A program made the position numbers and the translations under genes. A stretch of 64,000 nt of DNA from Synechococcus sp. RS9916 (GTDB lineage: Bacteria > Cyanobacteriota > Cyanobacteriia > PCC-6307 > Cyanobiaceae), in assembly GCF_000153825.1 (NCBI RefSeq), contig NZ_DS022299.1, positions 124,001 through 188,000 of the forward strand, written 5' to 3'. A model generated the notes under the pieces. The model was not told the origin of the DNA, did not search any database, and worked only from the letters and a program-made list of their open reading frames with translations. The first letter of the stretch is position 1. Every line of letters begins with the position of its first letter. Positions 14,640 through 22,837 of this stretch are shown here, piece after piece.

Positions 14640-15395
14640 TCAAACCTGGTGTGTGGAGTGGTCATGCGCGTGTTGTGCTTCCGCGTGTTGTTCGGCTTCC
14701 CAGGCATTCAGGACTTCTGGGAAGTGCTCCTCGATGCAGCTGTCGCAGATGCCATGGGAGAAGTGCAGATCACTGTGCTCGCCAAGGTATTGATCGAGAA
14801 AAACCCATTGCCCTCGATCATTTTTGGCTTTGCGGCAGTAGCTGCAGGTCGAAATCATCCCCAGGGGTTTGTCTGAGGAGCAGAACGATTCCATCAGCCG
14901 GAGTGAGCGTTTCCTCAGATCGAGAAACGTCATCACCTGGCGGGCGAGGGCGGTCATGATTGCCAACTGATTGTCTGACAAGTGCTTGGGTTGGCGATCT
15001 ATCACGCACAGGGTGCCGATGCGCTCCTGGGTGTCATTCGTGAGCGGGAAGCCCGCATAGAAGCGAATCTTCGGGTCCCCGCAGACCAGGGGGTTGTCGT
15101 GAAAACGCTCATCCCAGAGAGCGTCGTGGACGATCAGGGGGTCGGGGGTGTGAATGGCATGGGCACAAAACGACCAATCCCTGGGTGTTTCGTCAACGTT
15201 GACGCCCACTTTGGATTTGAACCATTGCCGTTCAGCATCGACCAGGCTGAGAAGGGCGATGGGTGTCCCGCACACCAGCGATGCGATCGCGGTGATGTCG
15301 TCGTAGGAGCGCTCGGGCTTTGTTCCCAGAATTCTGTATTCGCTCAGGGCTTTGAGCCGCGCCGATTCGTTGTCAGGAATGATGGGCTTTTTCAC
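14640..15395 (-). CDS. GAF domain protein with C-terminal Cys-rich sensor module
   Basis: A 251-residue soluble protein. Residues 1-165 form a GAF domain (ESARLKALSEYRILGT, RQWFKSKVG, FCAHAI, FYAGFPL, GTLCVID), the type at the N-terminus of cyanobacterial sensor kinases and cyclases. It is followed by a module with CSYCRKAKNDRGQW and HGICDSCIEEHFPE, often found after PAS/GAF domains, then a His/Glu-rich tail that could bind metal. No kinase or GGDEF output is present, so it may act through a partner. Full start, good length. A decayed homologue lies at 38505. Confidence 0.82.
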   Translation of the reverse strand: MKKPIIPDNESARLKALSEYRILGTKPERSYDDITAIASLVCGTPIALLSLVDAERQWFKSKVGVNVDETPRDWSFCAHAIHTPDPLIVHDALWDERFHDNPLVCGDPKIRFYAGFPLTNDTQERIGTLCVIDRQPKHLSDNQLAIMTALARQVMTFLDLRKRSLRLMESFCSSDKPLGMISTCSYCRKAKNDRGQWVFLDQYLGEHSDLHFSHGICDSCIEEHFPEVLNAWEAEQHAEAQHAHDHSTHQV

Positions 15396-15448
15396 GCATC
15401 AAGCACTGGTTCTTGAAACCTATGCAGGCTTGATTCGGTGATTCGAGA

Positions 15449-15469
15449 AGGCAATAAAAATTATTGCCT
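15449..15469. promoter_or_regulatory. Palindrome AGGCAATAA-AAA-TTATTGCCT
   Basis: A perfect 9-bp inverted repeat in the AT-rich intergenic region, 54 bases upstream of the GAF gene start (minus strand). Likely an operator or a short hairpin. The rest of 15396-15687 is AT-rich with a short TTG-rich run near 15511-15530 and no gene. Confidence 0.45.
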
Positions 15470-15639
15470 GTCGGTATTTTGATGCTTGAGCTTTATATTA
15501 CTTCAGGATGCGCAATTGTTGTTGTTGTTGGGATGTTTTGAATGCGGTTTGGTTGTTGGTTGCTGCAGCCTTTGTCTTGTTGATTGGGTTGAGGTGCCGT
15601 TGAGTGGTTGAGGCTCGTGCTCTCAGATCGATGTTGAGA

Positions 15640-15675
15640 GACTGTGGCTCCATCGCGTTTGACAAAGCCACAGTC
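15640..15675 (-). terminator. Possible terminator of the cupin gene
   Basis: ACTGTGGCT ... AGCCACAGT, a 9-bp perfect stem with a loop of about 16 bases, 13 bases downstream of the cupin stop. There is no strong U tract, so it is tentative. Confidence 0.4.
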
Positions 15676-15687
15676 CTGGCAAAACCG

Positions 15688-16125
15688 TCAGCGGTTGCCG
15701 GCGATCAACGCTTCCCACTGCGTGAGAAGGGAGCGGGGAACTGGGCGCGGCAGGTAGTCGCGAGGGTCGCTGGGGCCGTGTTGCAAGACTGCGTTCACGA
15801 TGACCACCGATTGGCAGCTGCGGTTGATCGCGCCGTGGGGAACGCCTGCGGGAATGCGGACCCAGGTGGCTTCGTCCTCGCGCAGCGTGATTCTGCGCAA
15901 CTGACGGTTTTGCAACACGATCAGATCGAAACTGCCGCGCAGCACCATCAGTTGATCGGTTTGCCTGCGGTGGCAGAACAATTGGGGTTGTTCTGATGGG
16001 GGCACTTCAGCGATCAGGGTTGCATCGCTTGGCAAGGGGTCGCTGAAAAAGGCCACGCCGGCCTGAAGGCCGGATCGGGGCAGAATTTCAACACATCGAT
16101 GGCTCAACATCGCCTTAATGGTCAA
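15688..16125 (-). CDS. Cupin-fold protein
   Basis: A 145-residue single-domain beta-barrel protein. It has a cupin-like pattern: RQTDQLMVLRGSFDLIVL and WVRIPAGVPHGAINRSCQSVVIVN, where the second half has the P-x-G-x-P-H-x-x-x-N motif. The first-motif His pair of metal cupins is poorly kept. It resembles the sugar-epimerase-like cupins (RfbC/FdtA-type), but the catalytic His-Asp cannot be assigned. Start could also be the Met at 16110. Confidence 0.65.
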   Translation of the reverse strand: MTIKAMLSHRCVEILPRSGLQAGVAFFSDPLPSDATLIAEVPPSEQPQLFCHRRQTDQLMVLRGSFDLIVLQNRQLRRITLREDEATWVRIPAGVPHGAINRSCQSVVIVNAVLQHGPSDPRDYLPRPVPRSLLTQWEALIAGNR

Positions 16126-16249
16126 GTGATCGCACCATCGCGAAACGCTCTTTGCGTCAGGCGTGTTGGTTGGTACGAAAGCAGGCTGCTGTCAGCAAGA
16201 GCTGATCGTTGCTCTTTGGTGATGGGTGATTGGAAACCTGCGCGATGGC

Positions 16250-16350
16250 CTCAGTCAGAGGTTCTGCTTGTCTCGGTGATTTCTCGCACTCGGATGTCGG
16301 CCTCAGCCTGTGGTGGCGCTCACCGATGGTTGTGGCGTTATTCACGGCAG
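16250..16350. repeat. Repeat family B, degenerate copy
   Basis: The 3' half aligns with the family B copy at 19513-19689 (AGCCTGTG-x-T-x-GCGCTCAC-x-GATGGTTGTGG-x-GTT). The CRP-like palindrome is damaged (TGTGGTGGCGCTCACC). It sits in the 16126-16427 gene-free stretch, which holds nothing else I recognise. Confidence 0.55.
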
Positions 16351-16427
16351 GCTCAAGGTCGTGCCGCCGCCAATGCTGGGGCTCTGATTGAGCTTGTTGC
16401 TGGCCGAACTTCTAGCGACTCGCTTCA

Positions 16428-16477
16428 AGACAACAAAAAGGAGCCCCTACTTCGGCAGGGGCTCCTTTTTGTTGTCT
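16428..16477 (-). terminator. Very long perfect hairpin terminator
   Basis: A 21-bp perfect inverted repeat (AGACAACAAAAAGGAGCCCCT and its complement) around an 8-base loop with TTCG. It lies 13 bases downstream of the small membrane protein gene at 16491-16670. The central AAAAAGG.../...CCTTTTT makes it a bidirectional terminator. Confidence 0.88.
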
Positions 16478-16490
16478 TGCTGGAATTGGA

Positions 16491-16670
16491 TCAAAGACCA
16501 AGGAATTTGGCAGGAATGCTATCCAAGCTGTTGTTTCCCATCATTTGGAAAATAATGTTGGTGAGCATCCCCCCTAGGTGGATAGCTCCAACCAGTGCCA
16601 AGCCTCTCCAGAGCTTTTCGAAAGCTGCTGGCGGCTGATTGTTAACCCAAGTTCCGGATTCGTTGGCCAT
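16491..16670 (-). CDS. Small single-helix membrane protein
   Basis: A 59-residue protein: MANESGTWVNNQPPAAFEKL, then a membrane helix (WRGLALVGAIHLGGMLTNIIF) and a short tail. It resembles Hli proteins in size and layout but has no NGR motif. The start at 16670 is preferred; the longer frame begins in unlikely sequence. Its own strong terminator supports real expression. Function unknown. Confidence 0.65.
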   Translation of the reverse strand: MANESGTWVNNQPPAAFEKLWRGLALVGAIHLGGMLTNIIFQMMGNNSLDSIPAKFLGL

Positions 16671-16779
16671 TCGGTCCGTTGAGAGTTCGTTGATCCTGGC
16701 CCAAGAGGGGGTTCGGGTCCAGCATTCGTCACTGAGATTCATGGCCGTATGGGTGGCGCCAGCGGCCTGGAGTGCTGAG

Positions 16780-16890
16780 CCTCATGGGAACGCCCCAGAA
16801 CAGGGGCTGGGCTCTCGGATCTCTTTGGCCCTGATGCAAGGGATCGCCAGGTGGTTGGCCTCAGCCTGTGATCGCCTTCACGTCAGGAGC
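16780..16890. repeat. Repeat family B, degenerate copy with CRP-like palindrome
   Basis: It contains GGGCTGGGCTCTCGGATCTCTTTGGCCCTGATG, aligned with GGGCGGGGCTCTCGGATATCTCTGGCGCTGATG of the full copies, and ends in TGTGATCGCCTTCACG at 16867-16882. The central 50 bases are deleted compared with the copies at 20847 and 22587. Confidence 0.6.
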
Positions 16891-16908
16891 TGGGGTTGAT
16901 GGTGCCGT

Positions 16909-17340
16909 TTAGCGCTTGCGTCGCCAGGTTTCAGTAGAGCCATCGGCCCCTTTGAGCTCGATGCTGTTTCCTGAGGCGGAAACGTGGCCTTCAATGCTCG
17001 ATCCACTCCGGTCGGTGTAGGTGAAGCGGTCAGTGCTCGACCACTGGGCTGTGGTGTCAAATCGAGGATCAATGCGCTCCGGTTTGGGGAACATCTGGAT
17101 CCAGAGACTGTTGGGTTTGCCTGTGTAAGCGAGGGTGATGCCGGCACCTGAGGAAGAGGTCCAGTAGCCGACAACGCGATCACTGCGCGGTTGCTCGGTT
17201 GGTGACACCAGCACCGGAGTGGGGGTGGCTGGGTTGGTGGGTTCCGCCGGCTTTTGCGCTTCGGTGGAGGGATTGCAGGCCGTTGTTGCCAAGGCTGCAG
17301 AGCTGAGCATGGCTGCCAGCAGTGGCACGTTCGCTTTCAT
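16909..17340 (-). CDS. Putative lipoprotein
   Basis: A 143-residue protein with signal peptide and lipobox (LLAAMLSSAALATTAC, Cys at about 22), a Pro/Thr-rich linker, then a beta-rich domain from VVGYWTSSSGAGITLAYTG to GSTETWRRKR. The linker suggests an anchored domain held away from the membrane. No family recognised. It follows the convergent repeat B remnant. Confidence 0.68.
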   Translation of the reverse strand: MKANVPLLAAMLSSAALATTACNPSTEAQKPAEPTNPATPTPVLVSPTEQPRSDRVVGYWTSSSGAGITLAYTGKPNSLWIQMFPKPERIDPRFDTTAQWSSTDRFTYTDRSGSSIEGHVSASGNSIELKGADGSTETWRRKR

Positions 17341-17389
17341 GGTCGACCTGCGATCGGCGTTTTCAACGTAGCCCTGGGATTTAGGTCCG

Positions 17390-19207
17390 CTAGGGCAATG
17401 CCAGCGCGGTGCCCTCCCGGCGCGGGTCAGCTGCCCCTTGCCACTGGCCGTTGCTCCGTTGCACCAGGGCGGTGCCGCTGCCGATGGCTTGCAGCCGTAT
17501 GGGTTGATCGTTGCTATTGAGTTGCTCCACCACGAAGGGCCAGGCCAGGGGAGGGGTGCTCTCCAGCACCAGTGTTCCGCGGCGATTGGAGAGGTGGGGT
17601 AGGCCCACGGCCCGCTCGGCGGGTTCGTTCCAGATCAGCGAAGCCAGCAGCACCCGGCTGAGTAGGTGGGGAATGGTGCGACCGCCTGGGCTGCCCAGGG
17701 CCAGCACCGGATGCCCTCCCCGGAACACCAGTGTCGGCGCCATCGACGACATCGGCCGGCGGCCCGGCAGGCGCCGGTTGGCCACCGGCAGCCCCTGCAG
17801 CGTGGGGACAAAGGCGAAGTCGGTGAGCTGATTGTTCAGCACCATGCCGGCCACCAGGTGCCGACTCCCGAAGATCGTCTCCACCGATGCGGTGTAGGCG
17901 GCGATGTTGCCGCTGGCATCCACGATCGTGATCTGGGTGGTGCCCTCTTCCTTGCTGGGTGCGGGCCGGCCAAAGGGATAGCGGCTTACGCCCGGGGGCA
18001 GACCAGGTTCGGGTGTGGCATCGCCAGCACCTTGCAGATGTGCGGCGCGCTCCTTGATGTAGGCCGGATCCAGCAGGGCCGCGGCGGGCACGCTGCCACC
18101 CACCGGGTCATGCACCCAATAGAGGCGATCGGCATCGGCCCAGGCCTGGGCTTTGCCCAGTTGCCGCCAGACCGTGGGATCGTCTGGCGCCGATTCCGCC
18201 AGGGGCGTGCTCTGGTTGAGCAAGGCCAGGGTCTGCAGCAGCCCAATCCCGCCGCTGCTGGGTGGCGGCATTGTGCAGATCCGGTGCCCCAGCTGCTGGC
18301 TGCAGAGGGGGGCGCGGCGCACCACGGCATAGCTGCTCAGATCGGATGCGCTCCAGCCCCGGAAATTGGGCGTGGTGGTCTTCAAGGCATTCACGCCGCC
18401 CAGGATCTGTTGCGCCAGCGGCCCTGCGTAGAAGGCTGGCCCGCCCTCGCGGGCCAGGGTGCTGAGGGTGCGGGCTAAGGCCGGGTTGCGGAAGGGTTGA
18501 TCTGCTGGTGGCGGTTGACCGCTTGGGAGATAGAGGGCCTGAAAGGCGGGGCTATGGGCCACCCCAAAGCGCTTGGCCAGGTGCAGGGAACGCAGAAAGC
18601 GGGGACTGGGCTTGAACCCATCGGTGGCTGTGCGGATGGCTGGTGCCAGGGTCTGGGCCCAGGGCAATTGTCCATGGCGTTGGTGGGCGTCCCACAGCAG
18701 GGCCACCGTTCCTGGGATGCCGATGGCCTGGGGGGTGCTGGTGGCATCACGCCAGGGCAACGGTGCCCCCGACGTGCTGAGCAAGTCGCTGTGCTGGCTG
18801 CGCTGCGGGGCCACTTCCCGGCCATCGAGCACCGCCAGGGTTTTCGCGTTGGCATCCCAGTAGAGAAGGAATCCGCCACCCCCCAGCCCGGAGCTCTGGG
18901 GTTCCACCACCGCCAGCACCGCCTGGGCGCTCACCAGGGCATCGATGGCACTGCCACCCGCTTGCAATGCAGCGATTCCCGCTTCTGTGGCGAGGGGATT
19001 GGCGGTCACCACCACCGCGCGGCCGCTGGCGGTGACACTTCGTTTGCGGCCGAGATCAGCGGTTTCCGGATCGTCGCGGCTGATCGGTGCTGCTGTGGCT
19101 GGAGCGGTGCCGCCGAGGGTCAGCACCAGCGCCAGTGCGTTGAGGATTGGGAAACGCGGGCGCAAGCGGAGCGGGTTGCTGGCTCCAAGTTTGAAGGGAG
19201 TCGCCAA
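17390..19207 (-). CDS. ggt: Gamma-glutamyltransferase (glutathione hydrolase)
   Basis: A 605-residue N-terminal-nucleophile hydrolase with signal peptide (NALALVLTLGGTAPATAA). Family features: ANPLATEAGIAALQAGGSAIDALVSAQAVLAVVEPQSSGLGGGGFLLY near the start, the autocleavage and nucleophile region EEGTTQITIVDASGN (Thr-Thr), GRRPMSSMAPT for the oxyanion Ser pair, and LGSPGG. The precursor would cleave before the nucleophile Thr into large and small subunits in the periplasm and release glutamate from glutathione or gamma-glutamyl peptides. The length is normal. It is divergent from a small secreted protein gene. Confidence 0.92.
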   Translation of the reverse strand: MATPFKLGASNPLRLRPRFPILNALALVLTLGGTAPATAAPISRDDPETADLGRKRSVTASGRAVVVTANPLATEAGIAALQAGGSAIDALVSAQAVLAVVEPQSSGLGGGGFLLYWDANAKTLAVLDGREVAPQRSQHSDLLSTSGAPLPWRDATSTPQAIGIPGTVALLWDAHQRHGQLPWAQTLAPAIRTATDGFKPSPRFLRSLHLAKRFGVAHSPAFQALYLPSGQPPPADQPFRNPALARTLSTLAREGGPAFYAGPLAQQILGGVNALKTTTPNFRGWSASDLSSYAVVRRAPLCSQQLGHRICTMPPPSSGGIGLLQTLALLNQSTPLAESAPDDPTVWRQLGKAQAWADADRLYWVHDPVGGSVPAAALLDPAYIKERAAHLQGAGDATPEPGLPPGVSRYPFGRPAPSKEEGTTQITIVDASGNIAAYTASVETIFGSRHLVAGMVLNNQLTDFAFVPTLQGLPVANRRLPGRRPMSSMAPTLVFRGGHPVLALGSPGGRTIPHLLSRVLLASLIWNEPAERAVGLPHLSNRRGTLVLESTPPLAWPFVVEQLNSNDQPIRLQAIGSGTALVQRSNGQWQGAADPRREGTALALP

Positions 19208-19256
19208 CGCCCGGGGATCTCAGCAAGATGACATTGTCTGGCTGGCAGCGGTGTCG

Positions 19257-19502
19257 ATGAAGCCCATCAGTGCGTTTGGCTGGTCGTTGGGCATCGCACT
19301 GCTCTGCGGGTCCCAGGCCTTGGCCCAAACGAACCAACAGCTTTTGCAAGACGGCTTGATCAGCCCACTGGTGTTTGAGCTGTTGGAGCGACGTGGTGCC
19401 AAGACTCCTGAGCAGCGCTTCGCTGTGATCCGAGAAGCCTGCAGCGCGCGTCAGCTGCCCGACATCGACTGTGGGACTTCGAGGCGCCGAAGGAGCGATT
19501 GA
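19257..19502 (+). CDS. Small secreted hypothetical protein
   Basis: An 81-residue protein with a signal peptide (MKPISAFGWSLGIALLCGSQALAQ). The mature helical part is NQQLLQDGLISPLVFELLER, followed by two Cys (EACSARQLPDIDC) that can bond. The start at 19257 is the one that gives a signal peptide. It is transcribed divergently from ggt with about 50 bases between. The last codons are basic (TSRRRRSD). Not recognised. Confidence 0.6.
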   Translation: MKPISAFGWSLGIALLCGSQALAQTNQQLLQDGLISPLVFELLERRGAKTPEQRFAVIREACSARQLPDIDCGTSRRRRSD

Positions 19503-19512
19503 TCACCCGGCG

Positions 19513-19689
19513 GCCTGAAGGGCTGTGGGCCATGGGAAAGCCCCACCAAGGGGCGGGGCTCTCAGATCTCTCTGGCGCTTATAAAACGGCGATGACGTTT
19601 TTTGGGTTGTCCTTCACCGTGATTTCACGATCGCCCGGTTGCTGCGTTGAGCCTGTGATCGCGCTCACGGATGGTTGTGGGGTTGGTCA
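19513..19689. repeat. Repeat family B, copy 1
   Basis: About 177 bases, starting GCCTGAAGGGCTG and ending TGTGGGGTTGGTCA. It contains the GC-rich hairpin (AGCCCC-ACC-AAGGGGCGGGGCT), the core GGCGATGACGTTTTTTGGGTTGTCCTTCACCGTGATTTCACGA and the CRP-like palindrome TGTGATCGCGCTCACG at 19654-19669. It aligns over most of its length with the copies at 20847 and 22587 but is visibly diverged. Confidence 0.8.
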
Positions 19690-19723
19690 CAGCAGCATCA
19701 GAGCAGCGGATCAGCCGTTGAAG

Positions 19724-19760
19724 CAAAAAAAGACCCCTGGAATCCCACTTCCAGAGGTCT
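19724..19760. terminator. Hairpin terminator
   Basis: AGACCCCTGGAA-TCCCAC-TTCCAGAGGTCT with eight A at its left. On the minus strand this is a standard terminator, although no minus-strand gene ends here; on the plus strand it follows repeat B copy 1. Confidence 0.7.
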
Positions 19761-19949
19761 CGTTCCTCTTCATGACTCGACTGCATCAGCATCCTGCCGG
19801 TGGTTGCTGGCGAGAAGCAGGAGAACCGCCCTGCTTGGTTCGGTCGAGACCACTCACCCCAGAAAACCGCCCGTTTCGGATTCCAATGCAGACGGCCCCG
19901 GCTAACGGCAACAGTCGTTAACCTTTCTTCATGTTTGGTTGGGTGGTCT

Positions 19950-20174
19950 GTGCTTTTCTCTCTTGCTTACGCCGCGGTCCTGGCATGCCTGCTTCTGCAA
20001 GCATTCAGGATGATGCGTTTGTCGTCTGCTTCAACAGCCAGCGCGAAGAGCGATCGCACTGGGCTTAAAACCGTTCACCCAGAATTGTTGGACGAGAATG
20101 GTTTGGTGACGACTGAAGAGCTTTGGTCTGTGCGCTTCTCAGACAACGAAGGCGTTGTGGTTCCGGAGGCCTGA
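19950..20174 (+). CDS. DUF2973-like small membrane protein
   Basis: A protein of about 74 residues starting from a GTG (or TTG at 19935). It has a membrane helix (LFSLAYAAVLACLLLQAF), a basic/Ser linker and the motif HPELLDENGLVTTEELWSVRF. The HPELLDE-x-G-x-V-x-x-E-x-L motif is that of DUF2973, a cyanobacterial membrane family of unknown role. The longer open frame upstream has no credible protein features. It is followed 2 bases later by the next gene, so they form an operon. Confidence 0.68.
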   Translation: MLFSLAYAAVLACLLLQAFRMMRLSSASTASAKSDRTGLKTVHPELLDENGLVTTEELWSVRFSDNEGVVVPEA

Positions 20175-20176
20175 AC

Positions 20177-20377
20177 ATGACCATCGATTCCCGTTGCCAG
20201 GAGCAAAAAAACATCGCCGACAAGATGTTTATGGACTTCAAGTACACGAAGCCAGGGTCTGATGCTCAGCTCAAAGCCCTCAAGACCTTGAGTTTTCTGA
20301 TCGGCATGTGGGGCGACTTTCTGTCCCATGAAGAACGGCGCATGGCGTCTGCCCTCACCCTCGAATCCAGCAGTTGA
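20177..20377 (+). CDS. Small hypothetical protein
   Basis: A 66-residue soluble protein: MTIDSRCQEQKNIADKMFMD, then KYTKPGSDAQLKALKTLSFLIGMWGDFLSHEERRMASAL, with a moderately hydrophobic helix in the middle. Coupled to the DUF2973-like gene and followed by a terminator at 20538. Not recognised. Confidence 0.6.
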   Translation: MTIDSRCQEQKNIADKMFMDFKYTKPGSDAQLKALKTLSFLIGMWGDFLSHEERRMASALTLESSS

Positions 20378-20395
20378 ACAGCACACCCTCGCTTA

Positions 20396-20415
20396 GGCCT
20401 GAACAAGGGAAAGCC
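20396..20415. repeat. Repeat family B, 5' end fragment
   Basis: The 20 bases GGCCTGAACAAGGGAAAGCC match the first bases of the family B copies at 20850 and 22590 exactly; the rest of the element is absent. It shows that pieces of the element scatter. Confidence 0.6.
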
Positions 20416-20537
20416 TCAGTTCAGCCACCTGAAGCGCCATGCCTATGAAGGACAGACCCCTTGTTGACTGGACCCCGCAGTGGAACCGGGAAGGCTTGCT
20501 GCTATCGGCTCGGCACCGTGATCACATCAACGCAACG

Positions 20538-20560
20538 CCCCGCAATCCGCGGGGTTTTTT
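20538..20560 (+). terminator. Rho-independent terminator
   Basis: CCCCGC-AATCC-GCGGGG followed by six T. It closes the plus-strand DUF2973/20177 operon. The following 20561-20846 stretch has an open frame but no coding signs and no feature I can name. Confidence 0.85.
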
Positions 20561-20846
20561 ATTGCCCGATCCGTAGACAGAGGTCATCACCCCGTCTAGC
20601 CAATAAAGCGGGGGTGATGACCAAAGCGGTGGGGCGTTTCGACGCAACCGCACCAGACGACCCGGTGTCCCACCTCGGTCGCCTTCACTTCCTAGCCACG
20701 GCTGCTCAGGACGTCAGCATCGACGGCTATCGGCAATGCGCCAGTCGATCTTCCCATTGCCGAATCGCATTGAGCTTCTCAAAGCTGCTTTTCGACCGAG
20801 GTCAGTGACTCCGGGACATTGCGACTTAGATCCATGGCCTCTGCCC

Positions 20847-21016
20847 TGAGGCCTGAACAAGGGAAAGCCCCGCCACTGGGGCGGGGCTCTCGGATATCTC
20901 TGGCGCTGATGGAACGGCGATGACGTTTTTTTGGTTGTCCTTCACCGTGTTTTCACGATTGCCCGGTTGTTGAGCAGAACCTGTGATCGGGCTCACGGCT
21001 GGCTGTGAGGTTGGTC
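20847..21016. repeat. Repeat family B, copy 2
   Basis: 170 bases with only 2 differences from 22587-22756. It contains the hairpin AGCCCCGCC-ACTG-GGGCGGGGCT, the T-rich core, and the palindrome TGTGATCGGGCTCACG at 20982-20997. It lies in a gene-poor stretch upstream of the phosphatase gene. No open frame is conserved between copies. Confidence 0.88.
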
Positions 21017-21529
21017 AATTCCCGCATTGACAGCTTCAAGGCCATAGGAGGCCATTTCACCACTGGGCCTGACATTGGAGACACAGCATGTGGTGCTTTC
21101 ATCACCCATGAGGAGAACATTCAGCAAGTCACGCCCAGGGCTCGTGCCTGAAAGTGATGGGGACTCAGGCACTGGCTTCCTGAGTTGATCCGGTGAGTAG
21201 GAGCGTTCCACCACGCTTCTGCTCTCCTCCGGGTGATGCAGAAGCGGTTCACACAGCGCCTTTGCTTTCCCCGGGTGATGGGTTGTGAGCTGTTAGTTCT
21301 TTGAAGAGGGCGCTAACAGTTCATCACTCGTGAGTTTGTGCTGGTGAGGGCTTGGATGGGTTTCACCAGTACGACTTTCTTTCAGATCCACAAATTGTTG
21401 GCTAAGGCCAATCAAGCAACGCGAGATCAGATGATTACTGCATCGAGGACCATTTCTCTTTGGCGGATCTAGCCCTTGAGGGCGTTGTGGCGGAGCATCC
21501 CCTTAGGGGAGATGGGCGATTCGTAGCCA
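21017..21529. other. Gene-free region upstream of the phosphatase
   Basis: About 510 bases. It holds two short direct repeats (CCGGGTGATG near 21231 and 21272) and a hairpin CTGTTAG ... CTAACAG near 21291-21320. Open frames here are short and overlap repeat B. The phosphatase promoter and leader probably lie in the last 200 bases. Nothing else seen. Confidence 0.45.
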
Positions 21530-22426
21530 ATGGCTCCAGGCATTGCTACCTACAAAAAAGTGAAACACCAAGCCATGGCTTCAAGCAGCATCGCCGGGAG
21601 CATGCTTGCCATCGCAGCAACCCTCTCACTGTTGGCAGGTCCGGCCTTCGCTGAGCCGGCACAGCATTGCGAATCCAATATTGGCTCTCCAGACAATCTC
21701 AAAGAGTTGAAGCATGGCTTGGTGGAGGGATACCTGCCCCCGAGCTCACAGCCGAATTCACTTGAATTGCTTCCCGCCCCACCACAAGCAGGCTCTACTG
21801 CTTATGCGCTCGATGTAGAGACAGCAGAAGCCACATTTCCCCTTCGAGGCACGCCGCGTTGGGACCTGGCGGCACGCGATGCCAACTTGAATTTTCCAGC
21901 TGCCGCATCGATCTATTCCTGCGCCTTGGGCGTTCCAATCTCCAAGGAGGAAACGCCGCGTCTCTACACCCTGTTGCACCGAACGCTCACCGATGCCGGT
22001 CTGGCAACTTATAGCGCCAAAAATCACTACCAACGACCTCGCCCCTTCACTGTCAACAATCAGCCCATGTGCACACCTGAGGATGATGAACTCCTCCGAA
22101 ATGATGGGTCTTATCCATCAGGGCACACCGCCGCAGGCTGGGCGTGGGCATTGGTGTTGAGTGAAGTGGCGCCCGAACGGCGTGATCAATTGGTGGCACG
22201 CGGTATTGACTATGGCAAGAGCCGCAGCATCTGCAATGTGCATTGGCTCAGTGATGTGCAGGCCAGTCAGATTATTGGGTCTGCTGCCGTGGCACAGCTC
22301 CACGCTGATCCTGTCTTCAGAGCCGATCTACGTGCAGCGGCCTTGGAAGTGAAGGCTTTGCGTGAACAAGGCCGCAAGCCTGATAGCACCTACTGCTCAC
22401 TGGAGATCAAGGCATTAAGTCAATAA
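21530..22426 (+). CDS. Secreted class A acid phosphatase (PAP2/vanadium-haloperoxidase fold)
   Basis: A 298-residue protein with a signal peptide (SMLAIAATLSLLAGPAFAEPA). It has all three phosphatase motifs: KNHYQRPRPF (KxxxxxxRP), GSYPSGHTAAGWA (PSGH) and SRSICNVHWLSDV (SRx5HxxxD). These residues hold phosphate and form the phospho-His intermediate, so it should release phosphate from monoesters in the periplasm, useful in phosphate-poor seawater. The start could be 21530, 21560 (GTG) or 21575; all leave the signal intact. A fragment of a relative lies at 9752. Confidence 0.87.
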   Translation: MAPGIATYKKVKHQAMASSSIAGSMLAIAATLSLLAGPAFAEPAQHCESNIGSPDNLKELKHGLVEGYLPPSSQPNSLELLPAPPQAGSTAYALDVETAEATFPLRGTPRWDLAARDANLNFPAAASIYSCALGVPISKEETPRLYTLLHRTLTDAGLATYSAKNHYQRPRPFTVNNQPMCTPEDDELLRNDGSYPSGHTAAGWAWALVLSEVAPERRDQLVARGIDYGKSRSICNVHWLSDVQASQIIGSAAVAQLHADPVFRADLRAAALEVKALREQGRKPDSTYCSLEIKALSQ

Positions 22427-22586
22427 CAACAACAAGCGATCTGGTTTGGATGGCTCGCAAGTGATTTTTATTTTTTGAAGATGGTTTTGAGCCTGTGTTG
22501 AGCGGTGCAGGCTTGTGCACTCGTCATGGTGCGAACATGACGGGTGGCTAGCCAGGCACCGCTGATCAACGTGTCGGTTATGGCCT

Positions 22587-22756
22587 TGAGGCCTGAACAA
22601 GGGAAAGCCCCACCACTGGGGCGGGGCTCTCGGATATCTCTGGCGCTGATGGAACGGCGATGACGTTTTTGTGGTTGTCCTTCACCGTGTTTTCACGATT
22701 GCCCGGTTGTTGAGCAGAACCTGTGATCGGGCTCACGGCTGGCTGTGAGGTTGGTC
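22587..22756. repeat. Repeat family B, copy 3
   Basis: 170 bases nearly identical to 20847-21016 (2 differences), with the CRP-like palindrome at 22722-22737. It lies downstream of the phosphatase gene, so the phosphatase is bracketed by two direct copies about 1.57 kb apart. The 22427-22586 stretch before it holds no gene. Confidence 0.88.
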
Positions 22757-22837
22757 ATGCGCTGATCACTGAGCTGAGGGATCAGCTCGCTTGGGGCCAT
22801 TCGTTGCAGAGGGTGCGGTAAAGCTCCTGCTCGATGG

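Noticed and set aside
20461-20808. Plus-strand frame of 115 codons
   Set aside because: It crosses a strong intrinsic terminator and shows no domain, membrane segment or codon pattern of a gene.
16195-22756. Repeat B copies as insertion sequences
   Set aside because: No transposase frame, no terminal inverted repeats and no visible target duplications; they are short non-autonomous or regulatory elements.
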